Assembly (NCBI GenBank): GCA_024663395.1
Contig: JANFAH010000008.1
Coordinates: 558,001-622,000, forward strand
Length of the DNA stretch: 64,000 nt
Reading direction: 5' to 3'
From: Pisolithus tinctorius
Lineage: Eukaryota > Basidiomycota > Agaricomycetes > Boletales > Pisolithaceae
Below, one piece after another: positions 45,627-57,105 of the stretch (positions are counted from its first letter, which is position 1; each line of letters opens with the position of its first letter). Below the pieces are notes generated by a model. That model had not been told where the DNA came from. It did no database searches and worked only from the letters and a program-made list of their open reading frames with translations. The position numbers were made by a program, and so were the translations under genes.

Positions 45627-47789
45627 TGTTAAGTCCGGGTCTTCACTGGTCCAAGGCCGGTCCAGAGTCCAGTTGGGGGTCAGAGGGTAATATGAGATAT
45701 CAAGGGTTTTGGACTATTGGACTTAGCGACTGTAGGTGCAGTGCTATTCCCTTGCATGGGCCATAGTCCAGTTGAGCAGCAGAAGACAGAGAGTCAGGGA
45801 GACTGGGTTAAGACGAGAACTAGATTGATTTCAGACTGAGGCTAAACAGAATATCCTATGGCTTAAATACTAGAAGTAACCTAAGTGTAACATACAGTGA
45901 GGGACAAAAGCATTGCAATGTTTGTGAGGTGTGAGTTGTTGCTGATGTAGCTTTGGCTATTCTGCACAGATAATCATGATACCTATACCATTGGAAAGGG
46001 GGGACTATAAGCTTTCCAGAGCACCAAGGTTCAGTCCAAACAAAGCAATACATGCTGAGATACACCCTATTCTTTCTGAACAGTGCATTGCAACGCTTTT
46101 GTCCCTGACTGGTGAAATCATGAAATGTGACCTGTTGATGGGATTGAGGGCATGGAGGATGGGAAAAAATGATTACATAATAAACCACATGATCATCCAG
46201 ATGATTTGTCAGCATGTAAACAATGACAAACATTGGACTTGTACCATTAACCCTCCCTCTTTTACCACAACTCATGAAATCATCTCTCTAGCTCACATGG
46301 TCATTTTCTCAAGGAATTCTTATCAAATACTGGTGGCCACCACAGTGCCATCAGTATAACATGCTCTCAGAACCATCAGGCCCTTAAAAAACCTGCTGTC
46401 AGTCATTTCCTGGACTGTTTCCCCCCCCCCATGCCTGATGTGTTTTGGGACTAATCAGTACTTGGAAGGCTCAAAATGTTATGGAGGTCAATCTGGCACT
46501 TCAGAACATGATGTACAAACCAGTCCCCTCTCAACCAATGCATTTCTGGCACAGGAACACTGATATGGAAGTTGGAGGGAGACAAAACTTCCTTGTGCTC
46601 TGAGCACCATAAGAGGGTTCACTAGATCTTGCTCTGATCTGAACTGTAGATGACTGGGGAAGGATTATTTGGTCAGATGTGACCAAAGGCAATATTCAGG
46701 GCCAGATGGAAGCACAGGATTCTGCTCCATGGCAGTTCAGTAGCATATCCTTCTGATGACACCCAGGGGTAAAGAGGATTTTGTCTTTCCCCAACTTCCA
46801 TACCACTGTCCCTGTGACAGAAATGCATTTGTTGAGAGGGGACTGGTTTGTACATCATGTTCTGAAGTGCCAGATTGACCTCCATAACATTTTGAGCCTT
46901 CCAAGTACTGATTAGTCCCAAAACACATCAGGCATGGGGGGGGGAAACAGTCCAGGAAATGGCTGACAGCAGGTTTTTTAAGGGCCTGATGGTTCTGAGA
47001 GCATGTTATACTGATGGCACTGTGGTGGCCACCAGTATTTGATAAGAATTCCTTGAGAAAATGACCATGTGAGCTAGAGAGATGATTTCATGAGTTGTGG
47101 TAAAAGAGGGAGGGTTAATGGTACAAGTCCAATGTTTGTCATTGTTTACATGCTGACAAATCATCTGGATGATCATGTGGTTTATTATGTAATCATTTTT
47201 TCCCATCCTCCATGCCCTCAATCCCATCAAAAGGTCACATTTCATGATTTCACCAGTCAGGGACAAAAGCATTGCAATGCACTGTTCAGAAAGAATAGGG
47301 TGTATCTCAGCATGTATTGCTTTGTTTGGACTGAACCTTGGTGCTCTGGAAAGCTTAGAGTCCCCCCTTTCCAATGGTATAGGTATCATGATTATCTGTG
47401 CAGAATAGCCAAAGCTACATCAGCAACAACTCACACCTCACAAACATTGCAACACTTTTGTCCCTCACTGTAGCACCGGAGACCAGTCTGCACTGGTACA
47501 GTGATGATTGGTAAACATATTGGTAAGTAGTGTTACAAAGAATCTTATCAAGCAAAGACTATGAACAAGGGATTACTGGGAACCAGGGCAGGACATGTGC
47601 TGGGCTGGGTGTTACACCAGCCCAGTACTAACTGAGGGGACAACTCAACTGGGCACTGCCTTGCAGTGCCTTGTGAGCTAACACATTTCTGGGTTGAAGG
47701 GTTAAGGCTGGGACCAGGGCAAGGGTTGGATGGGACCAGTCAAGACTGGCATAGAGCCAGTCTAGGGTGGTCTGGACACGGTCATGACA
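45627..47789 (-). repeat. 3' LTR of the gypsy element, containing the foldback
   Basis: On the plus strand it runs from TGTTAAGTCC to GTCATGACA. It is interrupted at 45893-47472 by the foldback element; the empty site is seen in the other LTR at about 56384. Differences from the other LTR are nearly all transitions, many at former CCGG sites. Confidence 0.9.
45895..47470. mobile_element. Foldback element with Tc1/mariner-type TA duplication
   Basis: 1576 bp beginning CAGTGAGGGACAAAAGCATTG and ending with its complement, flanked by TA on both sides (45893-45894, 47471-47472). The other gypsy LTR shows the empty site with a single TA. The two arms are about 690 bp each and nearly identical when inverted, joined by a loop of about 190 bp (46590-46775). 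Each arm also contains an inward copy of the terminus (about 46085-46112 and 47253-47280), so each outer 218 bp looks like a small MITE. Matching open frames of 127 codons on the two arms are a consequence of the palindrome. Confidence 0.9.
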
Positions 47790-47804
47790 GTATCCCCCTC
47801 TTGG
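47790..47804 (-). promoter_or_regulatory. Polypurine tract of the gypsy element
   Basis: On the minus strand CCAAGAGGGGGATAC directly precedes the TGTCATGACC start of the LTR, the expected position for second-strand priming. Confidence 0.75.
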
Positions 47805-47902
47805 AGCCAAGCCCATGAGGCTCCAATGAGGACAATGCTGAGATCAAAAATTTTGTGTCTGACCTTGAAAGCCGGTGGACTTAAGACTGGTCCACCCCAG
47901 GT

Positions 47903-48962
47903 TTGGTTCTTCACTTTGACATGTCTATTTGCTGGTCCAGAACACCATATGACCAAGACATACTGCCTGACCTGACCCGGGTGACAAGTGCAGAGCTGCA
48001 GGTGGGCAGTGACAATGACGATGAGGCCATCCAGGGAAAGCTGGCTGAACACAAGAGGCGCAAGGCTAGGGCACAGGAGGAAGCCTGGTTGGAGGCTGAG
48101 AGGCAGGAGCAGGCCTGGCTCGAAGAGGAAAGGGCACATGCAGAGGCAGAGGTGCAGAGGATAGAGGCTGCATGCAAGGCTGAAGAGGCCAGAAAGGAGG
48201 CTGAGAGCTGGTGGGCTGATGCCGGGTAGTTCGACCAGGGCCAGGTCAAACGTCGAGGTGATGAGTCCTCAGTGAGTATTGTGACAACCACCACCAGTGT
48301 TGATGACTAACATTCCAACAGTTGCCTTCGCTGCGCCTGGACCAACATGCCCTGTCTGCGCAGCACTGACAGTAAGAAGAGGCGCATGGCGTGTAACCAG
48401 TGCAACGAGCTCAAGGAGCACTGCCAGTGGCCGGTTGAGGGTGAGACCAGTCCAGGTGCCAGTTCAGCAGGGGACAAAGGGAAGAGAAAGGCAGATGTGA
48501 CATCCCCTCATGCGGGTGAAAAGAAGAAGAGGTCACGACGCCCATCTGCAAAAGGTAATCAAGGGTGCAGGTGACAAGGAGGATGATGTAGAGGAGGGGC
48601 CCTCAATGAAGAAGACCAGTGCTGAGACCAGGACCAGTCCTGTTACTGGCGACCAGATGGAGTGCCTGATCAAGGTGGTGGAGCACATGGCTGACAACAT
48701 GGCTGGTCTTGCAACAGCGCAAAAAGAGGTTTCCTGAAACTTCTACTGGTTCACCCAGTTGTATGAAACCTACATCAAAGAGTGCTTCGAATTCCTGGCA
48801 CCGGAAGTGACTTCAGACCAGGATACCACTGATGAGGAAGACTGGGATGCCGAGGGGCTTGACGAAGAGCTGGTTGGACTGAGGGAGGAAGAAGAGGAGA
48901 GCTGGTCCCAGTCTGAGTCAAGTGACCAGGCCGGTGCCGGTTCCACTGGGTCCCAGGTCTGA
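47903..48962 (+). pseudogene. Antisense ORF of the gypsy element with Zn2Cys6-like cluster
   Basis: Lies between pol and the 3' LTR, on the strand opposite to gag-pol. Order: a charged coiled coil rich in Glu, Ala and Arg (AWLEAERQEQAWLEEERA, about 48080-48140), an apparent intron (GTGAGT at 48271 to CCAACAG at about 48321), a cysteine cluster (48322-48430), a Lys-rich basic segment (about 48480-48550) and a strongly acidic C-terminus (48760-48962). The cysteines follow C-x2-C-x6-C-x12-C-x2-C-x6-C, inside the range of fungal Zn2Cys6 clusters, with KKRR just before the fourth. A TAG at 48227 and a TGA at about 48735 break the frame, so it is decayed or has further introns. Accessory antisense ORFs are known in some gypsy elements; a Zn2Cys6-like one is not something I can cite. 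Confidence 0.5.
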
Positions 48963-49142
48963 GGTCGTGTGCACATAGTGTAGTGTTTTCCTTTTCTGTA
49001 CACTTGTGAATGCCAATGCCCGGTTCTGGTTCTGAAGTATGAAAGAAAGCAAATAAGGGAAAATAAAGGAAATCAAGACATGGTAAGTACTATGAGATAG
49101 GAGAAACAGATAAGGAGAAAGAAAACTGAGGCCAGTTCTATG

Positions 49143-52100
49143 TTATTTCTTGAATGGACCAGGTTTGTCTGGGTACCAGTCATGAAACTCTTGGATGAGC
49201 TCTGAGGCATTGTCCAGCTCTGTTGCTAACACCCAGGTAGTTTCTTTGTCAGTTCCCTCACAGCCAGTCCACCAGACCAGGTACTTATCTCTGCTACCTC
49301 GAATTCCAAGTTGCCATTGACATCTACTGGTGGGGGTGGAGGTTGAGACTGGTTGGGTATGGTGTTTGGGATGGCTGGTTCAAGTTGGGATACATGAAAG
49401 ACCGGGTGTACAGTGCACATAGAGTCTGGTAGGCATAGGGTGAACGAGTGGGAACCGGCCTGGGCTATTATGGGATAGGCTCCCAGGTTCTTCTCACTCA
49501 GTTTCTTGGAGGGCCGGGTTGACCGGAAGTACTTGGCTTTTACATAGACATCATCACCCACTTTGAAGTCTGGGGCCAGCATGCACTTAGCATCTGCCAG
49601 TCCTTGGTAGCATTGCTGGGTGAGAGCCATTTCTTCATGTAGGTACTGGTGCAGTGAATCTAAGTCGACTGCATAATCATGAGCCCAGTTAGATGTGAGG
49701 TCACGCTCAGGGAAGACTGAGATGTTAGGGTGGTAACCCTTATTAGCAAAGAAGGGTGATACTCCAGTCATAGCACTGGGTGCATTGTTGTAAGTAAACT
49801 CAGCTAGTGGTAGTAACTCGGCCCAGTTATCCTGTTGGTAGTTACAGTAGACCCAGAGATATTGTTCGAGGGTCTGGTTGGTGCGCTCTGTCTGACCATC
49901 CCCCTCTGGGTGATACCCAGAGGTGAAATGTAGACACATGTCTAGAGCTTTACCTAGAGACCGGAAGAAGTGAGATACGAACTCTGATCCCTGGTCCGAG
50001 GTTACATGGGCCAGTACACCGTGCTTAGAGAACATGTGCATGAGGAAAAGCTTGGTGAGCTCAGGGGCTGTGATGGTGTCATGAGTAGGTATGAAGATGG
50101 CTTGCTTTGAGAGCCAGTTGACCACAACGAGGATGGTGGTAAAGCCAGTTGAGGCCGGGAGTTGCTCTATGAAATCCATCAAGATGGAATTCCATGGCTT
50201 CTCTGGCACTGGGAGTTGTTTGAGTAGGCCATAAGGCCAGTGGCAAGGTACCTTGGCCCAGGTGCAGGTAGTACAAGACCAGACATAGTCTTTGACAAAT
50301 GTCCTTAGGCCAGGCCAGGTGTACTCTTGCCAGATGAGTTCTAATGTTCTGTTTTGGCTGAAGTGGCCAGATAAAGGATGATCATGTTTAAACCTCAAGA
50401 CATGAAGGCGAAGGTCATTAGAGTCTGGTACATAGATTCTTCCATCTAGACGGAGGAAGCCAGCGTCATCAACTGACCACTGGGAATCTGATGTGTCTGA
50501 GAACCAGACTTGGGTGACCAGGTCTGGGGGTAGGGCTGAGAGGATATCATTATGTAGCTTCTCCATGTCCATCAGTGCAACAGCACATAGGACCGGGTAT
50601 TCAAGGTAGGTGGTGTGCAGGGAGGTGGCTAGCTGTTCCTGCGTGAAGACTGGTCTGAGATTCTGTGGATTGACCTGGGCATAGTTGCTATCCCCCTCTT
50701 TGGGGTAGATGTCCCATTGTCTAGTTAGGGTGTCAGGCTTAGCACTGAGTTTACTGGGTCTAAACCGGATAACCATATTGAATTGCGACAGAAACTCAGA
50801 CCAGCGTGCCTGGCATTGGGTTAATACCTTCAAGGTGGAGATGTACTCCAGGTTCTTGTGATTGGTGACAACATCAACTGGTACTGCAGATCCTTCCAAG
50901 TAATGCCGCCATGTCCAGAATGCCTCGAAGATTGCAAGTAATTCCTTATCATGGGTGTCATAATTTAGCTCCGGGGCTGTTAAGGTGTGAGAATAGAATG
51001 TGACCGGCTGGATTTGACCATCACCACTGGTGATGGACAGAATACTGGCTATGGCATAGTCAGACACATCAGTCTCGACAGTAATAGGAGCTTCCAGGGA
51101 AAAGTGAGTTAGGACCAGGGCAGTGGTGAAGGCCTGCTTGAGTTTGTTGAAAGACTGGTGGCACTCCTCAGAAAAGTTCCAGGGAGCACCTTTGTGTGTC
51201 AACCGGGTTAAAGGTACCACTATGTCCAAGTAGTTAAAACTGAACTGGTGATAGAAATTGGCGAAGCCCAGGAAGGACTGAATGTCCTTTACCTTCCAGG
51301 GTTCAGGCCAGTCGCAGATAGCTTTGACTTTCTCTGAAGACATGGTAAGGCCAGCTGGGGACAAGTGGTAACCCAAGTATTCCACAGAGTCTGAGTGGAA
51401 CTCACACTTCTCTGGTTTGGCATACAAGCCATGCAACTGGAGCTGGCGAAGAACCTCCCAGACATGCTGCTTATGTGATGATTCATCTCCAGAGTAGATT
51501 AAGATGTCGTCGAGGTAGACAACGATGCAGACATCTAGCATATCTGCAAAGATTGAATTGATGAACTGCTGGAAGGCAGCCAGGGCATTGGTAAGACTGA
51601 AAGGCATCACCAACCACTCGTAAGACCTGTAGCACATTCTGAAGGCAGTTTTCCACTCATCCCCAGGTGCAATCCAGATGAGGTGATACACATGCCTTAA
51701 GTCAATCTTGGTGTAGATTTTGGCATGACTAGGGGAGTCAAGTAGATCAGATATTAGTGGTAGGGGATACCAGTCCTTCTTGGTGAGCTTGTTAAGGCCC
51801 TGGAAGTCAACACATAACCGGAGTGAACCATCCTTCTTCTTTATGAAGAGGACTGGTGCAGCATAAGGGGAAGAGGTGGGCTGGATGAAACTGGTAGTCA
51901 GGTTTTCATTGATGAATGCCTGGAGAGCTTGCAGCTCGACTGGGGATAGCGAGTAGATGGTTCCTACGGGTGGTGTAGTACCCTCTTCCAATTCAATCTT
52001 AAGGTCATACTCCTGGTGTGGGGGGAGAGTAGAGGCCTTGGCTTTGCTAAAGATGTCAGAAAAGTCATGGTAGTCCTTTGGTACACCAGCCAGGTCTGGT

Positions 52101-52767
52101 GGAGGACTGGTAGAAGTCGACCAGGCCAGGACCGGGTCTAATGGGTGTAGATGAAGTTCGAATTGGGTGGATCCCTCTAGTTTGCAAGCACATACGTATG
52201 CAGCTGCATTGATCAGGGTGATAGGGGGAGCTTTCAGGGGGGTGCAAACCAGTGAGTTGACAGATGGTACAGATGGTGCAGGGCTGGGGTTGGGTTGGTC
52301 AGGTAGACCAGATTTGGGAAGACCAGTTAAGGCCGGTGTGGCAGGGGGTGTTGATGGGGTTGGCATTCCTCCTGTAGATGTCTGGAAAGTTAGACTGCTC
52401 AATACCCAGTCAATTGATGGATTGTAGTGGGTGAGCCAGTCATGTCCAAGGACTATCTTACATTAGAATCCAATGGGGCTAGGAACAGGGTTACCGGGGT
52501 GACATCACCAGTTGCAAACTGAACCAAAAGATCTACTGCTTGGGTGATAATGAAACTTGACGACCCATCAAAGAGCCGGAGTTGGATAGGGGACACGGGA
52601 TAAGGGGCAAAAGAGTGTTGATTAACAAAATCTTTATCTATGAAGCTATGTGTGGAACTGGAGTCCACCAGTGTATGAAACCAGGGTAAATCATGACTGA
52701 CAATAGAGACATGGGGGGTTAATGAGTTTGGATTAGAAAGAGCAGACATGTTGAGACAAGCCTCCAT
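49143..52767 (-). pseudogene. pol: gypsy pol: protease, RT, RNase H, integrase, broken chromodomain
   Basis: Protease lies at 52767-52453 with LVDSSSTHSFID, where the usual active-site DSG is DSS. A one-base frame slip near 52455 separates it from the 1058-codon frame at 52402-49226. That frame holds RT (KIDLRHVYHLI, VVYLDDILIYS near residue 300), RNase H (ETDVSDYAIASI, THDKELLAIFEAF), the integrase zinc region (HDHPLSGHFSQNRT...CTTC) and core (MDFIEQLP, TSDQGSEF, GQTERTNQTLEQYL), and the late FHVSQLEP motif. After FEVAEI the sequence jumps into another frame that reads KYLVWWTGCEG and TTWVLATEL to a stop at 49143. This is a chromodomain that has lost its first strand through a frame-changing deletion. 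It is a chromovirus-type pol that needs at least two repairs to read through. Confidence 0.93.
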
Positions 52768-52826
52768 GGGTGCACAGCTGGAGTCAATGCAGCTCTCAGT
52801 CTGTGCAGAGTCCTGAGAGCTGCTAC

Positions 52827-54194
52827 CTATTTTTTTGCCTTGGGGGCAGAGCCTGAGGTTGAGGCTGGTGCTGCCTCAGAGGTTGCCACAGCATGAGCTT
52901 TGGCTTTCCTGGCTTTCTTGGGACACTTGTCTGCAAAATGTCTGGTTCCCCCACAGAACATACAGAGGTTATTGTCTCTACGGCGTTTGCACTCCTCTGG
53001 TGTCAACTTGCCGTCCTTGCCCAGTTTGTTTGAGTCCAGCTTGGGTGTGTTAGAGCTGGTTTGACCGGTCAAGGTGGGTTTGGACTGAGGTTGGTTACCA
53101 GAGCTATTATTTCCAGAGTTATTGCTGGTCTTGGATTTCTCCTGACTGGGCTTAGACTGATTACTGTGGCTGGAGTTGGGAGTAGACTTGTTACCAGAGG
53201 ACGACCCCTGGTGCTTACTGGACTGCTGAACCTCCTCTTTGCACTCCCAGTAATGTGTGTCAATCTCCTGAGCTAGGTGGTAAAGCTTGTGAAGTGTTCT
53301 TGGTTTGCCAACCCGGCAGACCTCATCCTTGATACGGTCAGGGAGACCGGTGTAGAAGAAGTGGCGCAGGGCGCCATCACTGTATCCCCGGACTTGTGAG
53401 GCAAGCCAGTTGAATTCAACCACATACTTGTTGACCCAGTGATTATCTTTCATCTGGAGGTGGTCTAGCTGGCTTTCAGCATCAGCCACCAGGTTGTGAG
53501 GTCTGAAAGTAGTTTGAAGTTCTATGATGAACTCCTTCCAAGAGTCCATCCAGTAGGGCCGGTCCTCCGGGTCTTCAGTCCCAAGTAGGTCCAGTTCAAA
53601 CCACTCAAGAGCCATCCCTTTAAGAAATGACTGCACGAAAGTGACCTTGGCTTGATCACTTCAAAAGGCCCGGGGCCGGTCCCAGAAGTTGAGTTTGCAC
53701 TGGATAAGAAATGCGTGCAGCTTCTTTGGGTCTGTCCCATTGAAGGTGTCCGGTTCGCACAACTTGGTTCTGGAGGATGATTCAGAGCCAGTGCGAGCAT
53801 TGCATGCAAGAAGCTCAATGGCTTTAGCGAGGTTGTCCAGCACAGTTACACCTGGCTCGACATCATCTTCTGGGAGGGGTTCTTCATCATCATTGTCTGG
53901 GTCATCTCCTGGCCTGTCATCACCAGGGTTATTACCATGGGGATTGAAGTCATCTGGTTCATCTGGGTCTGGTTCATCATCTGGATCATTAGTGGGTGTG
54001 AGAGGTCGATTAGGGATGGGGGTAGTGGATTTACAGGCTGAGAAGCCCCTGAAGTTATTGACTTCACCGGGCGACCTTCTGGTTGTCCCTAAGGACACCA
54101 GGGCAGTGGTGCGGCACAAGTCGACTGCCAAAGCAGAATCTGGGTTGGCAGTAGCATGTGCCTGTGCTGCTTGGGTTCTAGTTTGGGTAGGCAT
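52827..54194 (-). pseudogene. gag: gypsy gag with CCHC zinc knuckle and one nonsense codon
   Basis: 455 codons from the ATG at 54194 (MPTQTRTQAAQ). An acidic Asp/Pro-rich region at about 54000-53850 is followed by the capsid-like domain (VTFVQSFLKGMALEWFEL, about 53650-53590), a Ser/Asn/Lys-rich linker and a CCHC knuckle C-x2-C-x4-H-x4-C (CMFCGGTRHFADKC, about 52960-52920). A single TGA at 53663-53661 interrupts an otherwise open frame inside PRAF-stop-SDQAKV. A former CGA codon explains it by one C-to-T change. The nucleocapsid end is rich in Lys and Ala. Confidence 0.88.
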
Positions 54195-54441
54195 GCTGAG
54201 GGTGTGATGCTGAGGAATGAGCAGAAGGGTGTTGACCCACACAAGTGTGAGTCTGAAATACTGTTAAGTCTGGGTCTTCACCGGTCCAAGGCCAGTCTGG
54301 AGTCTGGTTGGGGGTCAGAGGGTAATACAAGATATCAAGGGTTTTGGACTATTGGACTTAGCGACTGTAGGTGCAGTGCTATTCCCTTGCATGGGCCATA
54401 GTCCAGTTGAGAAGCAGAAGACAGAGAGTCAGGGAGACTGG

Positions 54442-56295
54442 TGTCACACACCAAAGGTGTTGTGGACATGGTTACAGCTGACTCTGCCTAACTCGTTGAC
54501 AAGTTGCGCACAATGCCCAAGCATGCAGATGAAGACTGAAGGCCTCATGCATAGAAAGACTGTCAGACGTTAACAGTCATCCTTCGCACAAGAATGAGTT
54601 GTCAGTGCTAAAGAGAAAAGAGGAAGCGAGTTAAGCGCATGTTAAAGGTTTTTAGCACCCGTGTACGGCATTCCGGTTTTCGTTGTATCTCCACCATTTC
54701 CAAAGGTATCGACTCCGTTCCCACACTCACTTAAAGTGCTCAGCCCCATGATTCTTCCTTCCAAATTTGGAGAGGATCCTCGCAGTCTGTGTGTTTCTAC
54801 AGCACTCCATCCATCAGATGCTCATTTCGCTAAGTCCATCAATCATGGCCACCTCTTCATCGATCATCTCGCTTGTCTCATTTGCCAGAGACAGTGGCTA
54901 CATATATCTGCCAGGCATTCCCACCAGCTTCTGTCCTGAAGCCCCCTGGTTCATCCCATCGTTGTCAGCCATGTCTCATCCCATGCAGCTTGGTCAGCAT
55001 GTTCTCCTTGTCAGTACGACTTCCAGAAGGACATTCTTTGGTCACCTCAGGTCTGTCACTCGGTTAGAAAGGTCTTATGTGGTCGTTTCAGTCTCCCCAG
55101 TTGATGAAGCATATGGATTGTTTCTCCCTGCTCCCTGCGCCATCTTTGTTCCAGTCTCATCCATCATTCTTCCTGCATTGCGACAGCTGCAGTATAATCT
55201 ACTGTCCTCCAGCCTCCCTGATCGCATTCATGATGAGTATGACATGCATCTTGCCTTCTTACTGCAAGATCCAGCAGAAGATGTCCCCCCTTCTCCTCCT
55301 CCTCCATCAGAACCCCATCCATGAAGTTTTTGTTAACTTTGCTGCAAGGATGGAAGGGTGGGAGATGCAATTGTGTATGCTCTCATTGCCCCACAGACCC
55401 CCAACGCCCTAGCCCCCTTTGACACCTGACTCATGCCCTTCAATTCTGGAATTAATACTTCCCTATCTGGAAACACCATCCATCTGTCATGCCATCTTTG
55501 GATCTAGAGATGTCTCTGCTGAGATCTAACTTGCATCACCACCCCCTAATGTGATATCAGTGCGCTTACTCAGTTTCTGATTCTATTTGACTCATTTTGT
55601 GATATTTTGACTATCCTTGACTCGTTTATTGCCAATACTTACCAATCTTCTTTGCTTGCTTACTTTCCATTTCTCACTTACCCATCATGATTACTCAGTC
55701 CTTACTCATTACTTACCAAGTGTTTGTGCCTTGTTTGTCACAAGCTGTGCTCCCCCCTCAGTATATAAACCCCCATGTACTTAGCTACCAAGAAAAAAAT
55801 CAGAATCAATCCAGAAGTCAGCTCAGCTCAGCATATCTCATTGTCAACAGTTGAGGCTCATTTGGAAGAGTCTATCTGTCTTCATTTATATCATTGGTAG
55901 TTGAGGCTCCAACAAGGGTCTATCTACCTCTATTCATCATCAGCAGTATCATCAGTGCTTAGTCAGCAACCTCTTGTTTAGTCATCCATCCACTCCTGCA
56001 TAACTCATCATCGACTTGCACCAGGAGCATGTCTTATCAAAGTCCTTCATCCCAAGTCCTTTCGGCTGAACACCTTCACTCTGTTCAGCATCCCCCATCC
56101 AATCATCACTTGCTTGTCTTCTCCTGTGTAACTTGTCATTGACTTGTGCTAGGAGCACCTGCCATCAAAGTTTCCCCCTCACATTTTAGGTTTTCTGCAC
56201 TCCAGGTTCCATGGAGGCACACCACCACTCGCTCACATTTGTCTTTGGTGTTGGATTTGTTTGGTTTTCACCAGCTTTCCACACTTTGACTCACA
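54442..56295 (+). mobile_element. Solo LTR, family N, copy 2 (nested)
   Basis: 1854 bp, TGTCACACACC to TTTGACTCACA, inserted in the gypsy 5' LTR with target duplication CTGG (ACTGG if the boundary A is counted). It is collinear with 37786-39624. It contains the N open frame (54845-55324, frameshifted late), a TATA box at 55762-55769 and the three palindromic motifs, here more decayed at CpG. Confidence 0.85.
55762..55769 (+). promoter_or_regulatory. TATA box of LTR N copy 2
   Basis: TATATAAA in the same context as in copy 1. Confidence 0.6.
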
Positions 56296-57105
56296 CTGGG
56301 TTAAGATGAGAACTAGATTGATTTCAGACTGAGGCTAAACAGAATATCCTACAGCTTAAATACTAGAAGTAACCTAAGTGTAACGTAGCACCAGAGACCG
56401 GTCTGTGCCAGTACAGCGATGATTGGTAAACATATTGGTAAGTAGTGTTACAAAGAATCTTATCAAGCAAAGACTATGAACAAGGGATTACTGGGAACTG
56501 GGGCAGGACATGTGCTGGGCTGGGTGTTACACCAGCCCAGTACTAACTGAGGGGACAACTCAACTGGGCACTGCCTTGCAGTGCCTCGCAAGCTAACACA
56601 TTTCTGGGTCAAAGGGTTAAGGCTGGGACTGGGGCAAGGGTTGGACAGGACTGGTCAAGACCAGTGTATAGCCAGTCTAGGGTGGTCTGGACACAGTCAT
56701 GACAGTGAACATGATTTCTCTCCAAGCTCAACAACAAAGTTCTTTTGCTATAGATTCATCTGAAAGTTTGCTGGCTCAGTTCCTGCAGGAAAGGGAGCCA
56801 ACTTGCTCTGGCAGAGGGTGGAATTGCGGCCAGTGAGTTGGCATGATTGCCCTTCAAGCTAACGAACAAACTGCTCCCCCAGTGGATGGTATGAATGTGG
56901 ATCTACTTGAGCAATTGCTGAATGCGTGGGATCCATCAGCACTGCCAGTCATGGATGGGAAATTAAGGCGCCATTCACCCTGCGAATGCAAAGTCCAAGT
57001 TTTCGACTTCAGCTTCGGTTAAGAGGTTCACATGATGTGAACTGTCACGTGCATCCACCTGAGGTATGAACCATTGTCACCCGGTTACTACGATCCGATC
57101 ATCGA

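Larger units (their letters stand above)
45627..56704 (-). mobile_element. Ty3/gypsy LTR retrotransposon (chromovirus type), with nested insertions
   Basis: 11.1 kb bounded by the perfect 5-bp duplication GTGAA (45622-45626 and 56705-56709). Both LTRs are 585 bp once their nested insertions are subtracted (the foldback in the left, solo LTR N in the right). Coding is on the minus strand: gag, protease, reverse transcriptase, RNase H, integrase, and a broken chromodomain. A polypurine tract lies next to the left LTR. The segment downstream of pol carries an antisense ORF. Stops and frameshifts make the element non-autonomous now. Confidence 0.95.
54262..56704 (-). repeat. 5' LTR of the gypsy element, containing solo LTR N
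   Basis: 585 bp after removal of the nested element at 54442-56295 and its target copy. It shows the intact site for the foldback of the other LTR. Confidence 0.9.

Noticed and set aside
45976..47389. Two matching 127-codon proteins on opposite strands
   Set aside because: They lie at mirror positions in the foldback arms and are the same sequence read twice; no start context, motif or codon signal.
53689..54207. Plus-strand 172-codon Ser/Gly-rich frame
   Set aside because: It is the reverse complement of the acidic region of gag.
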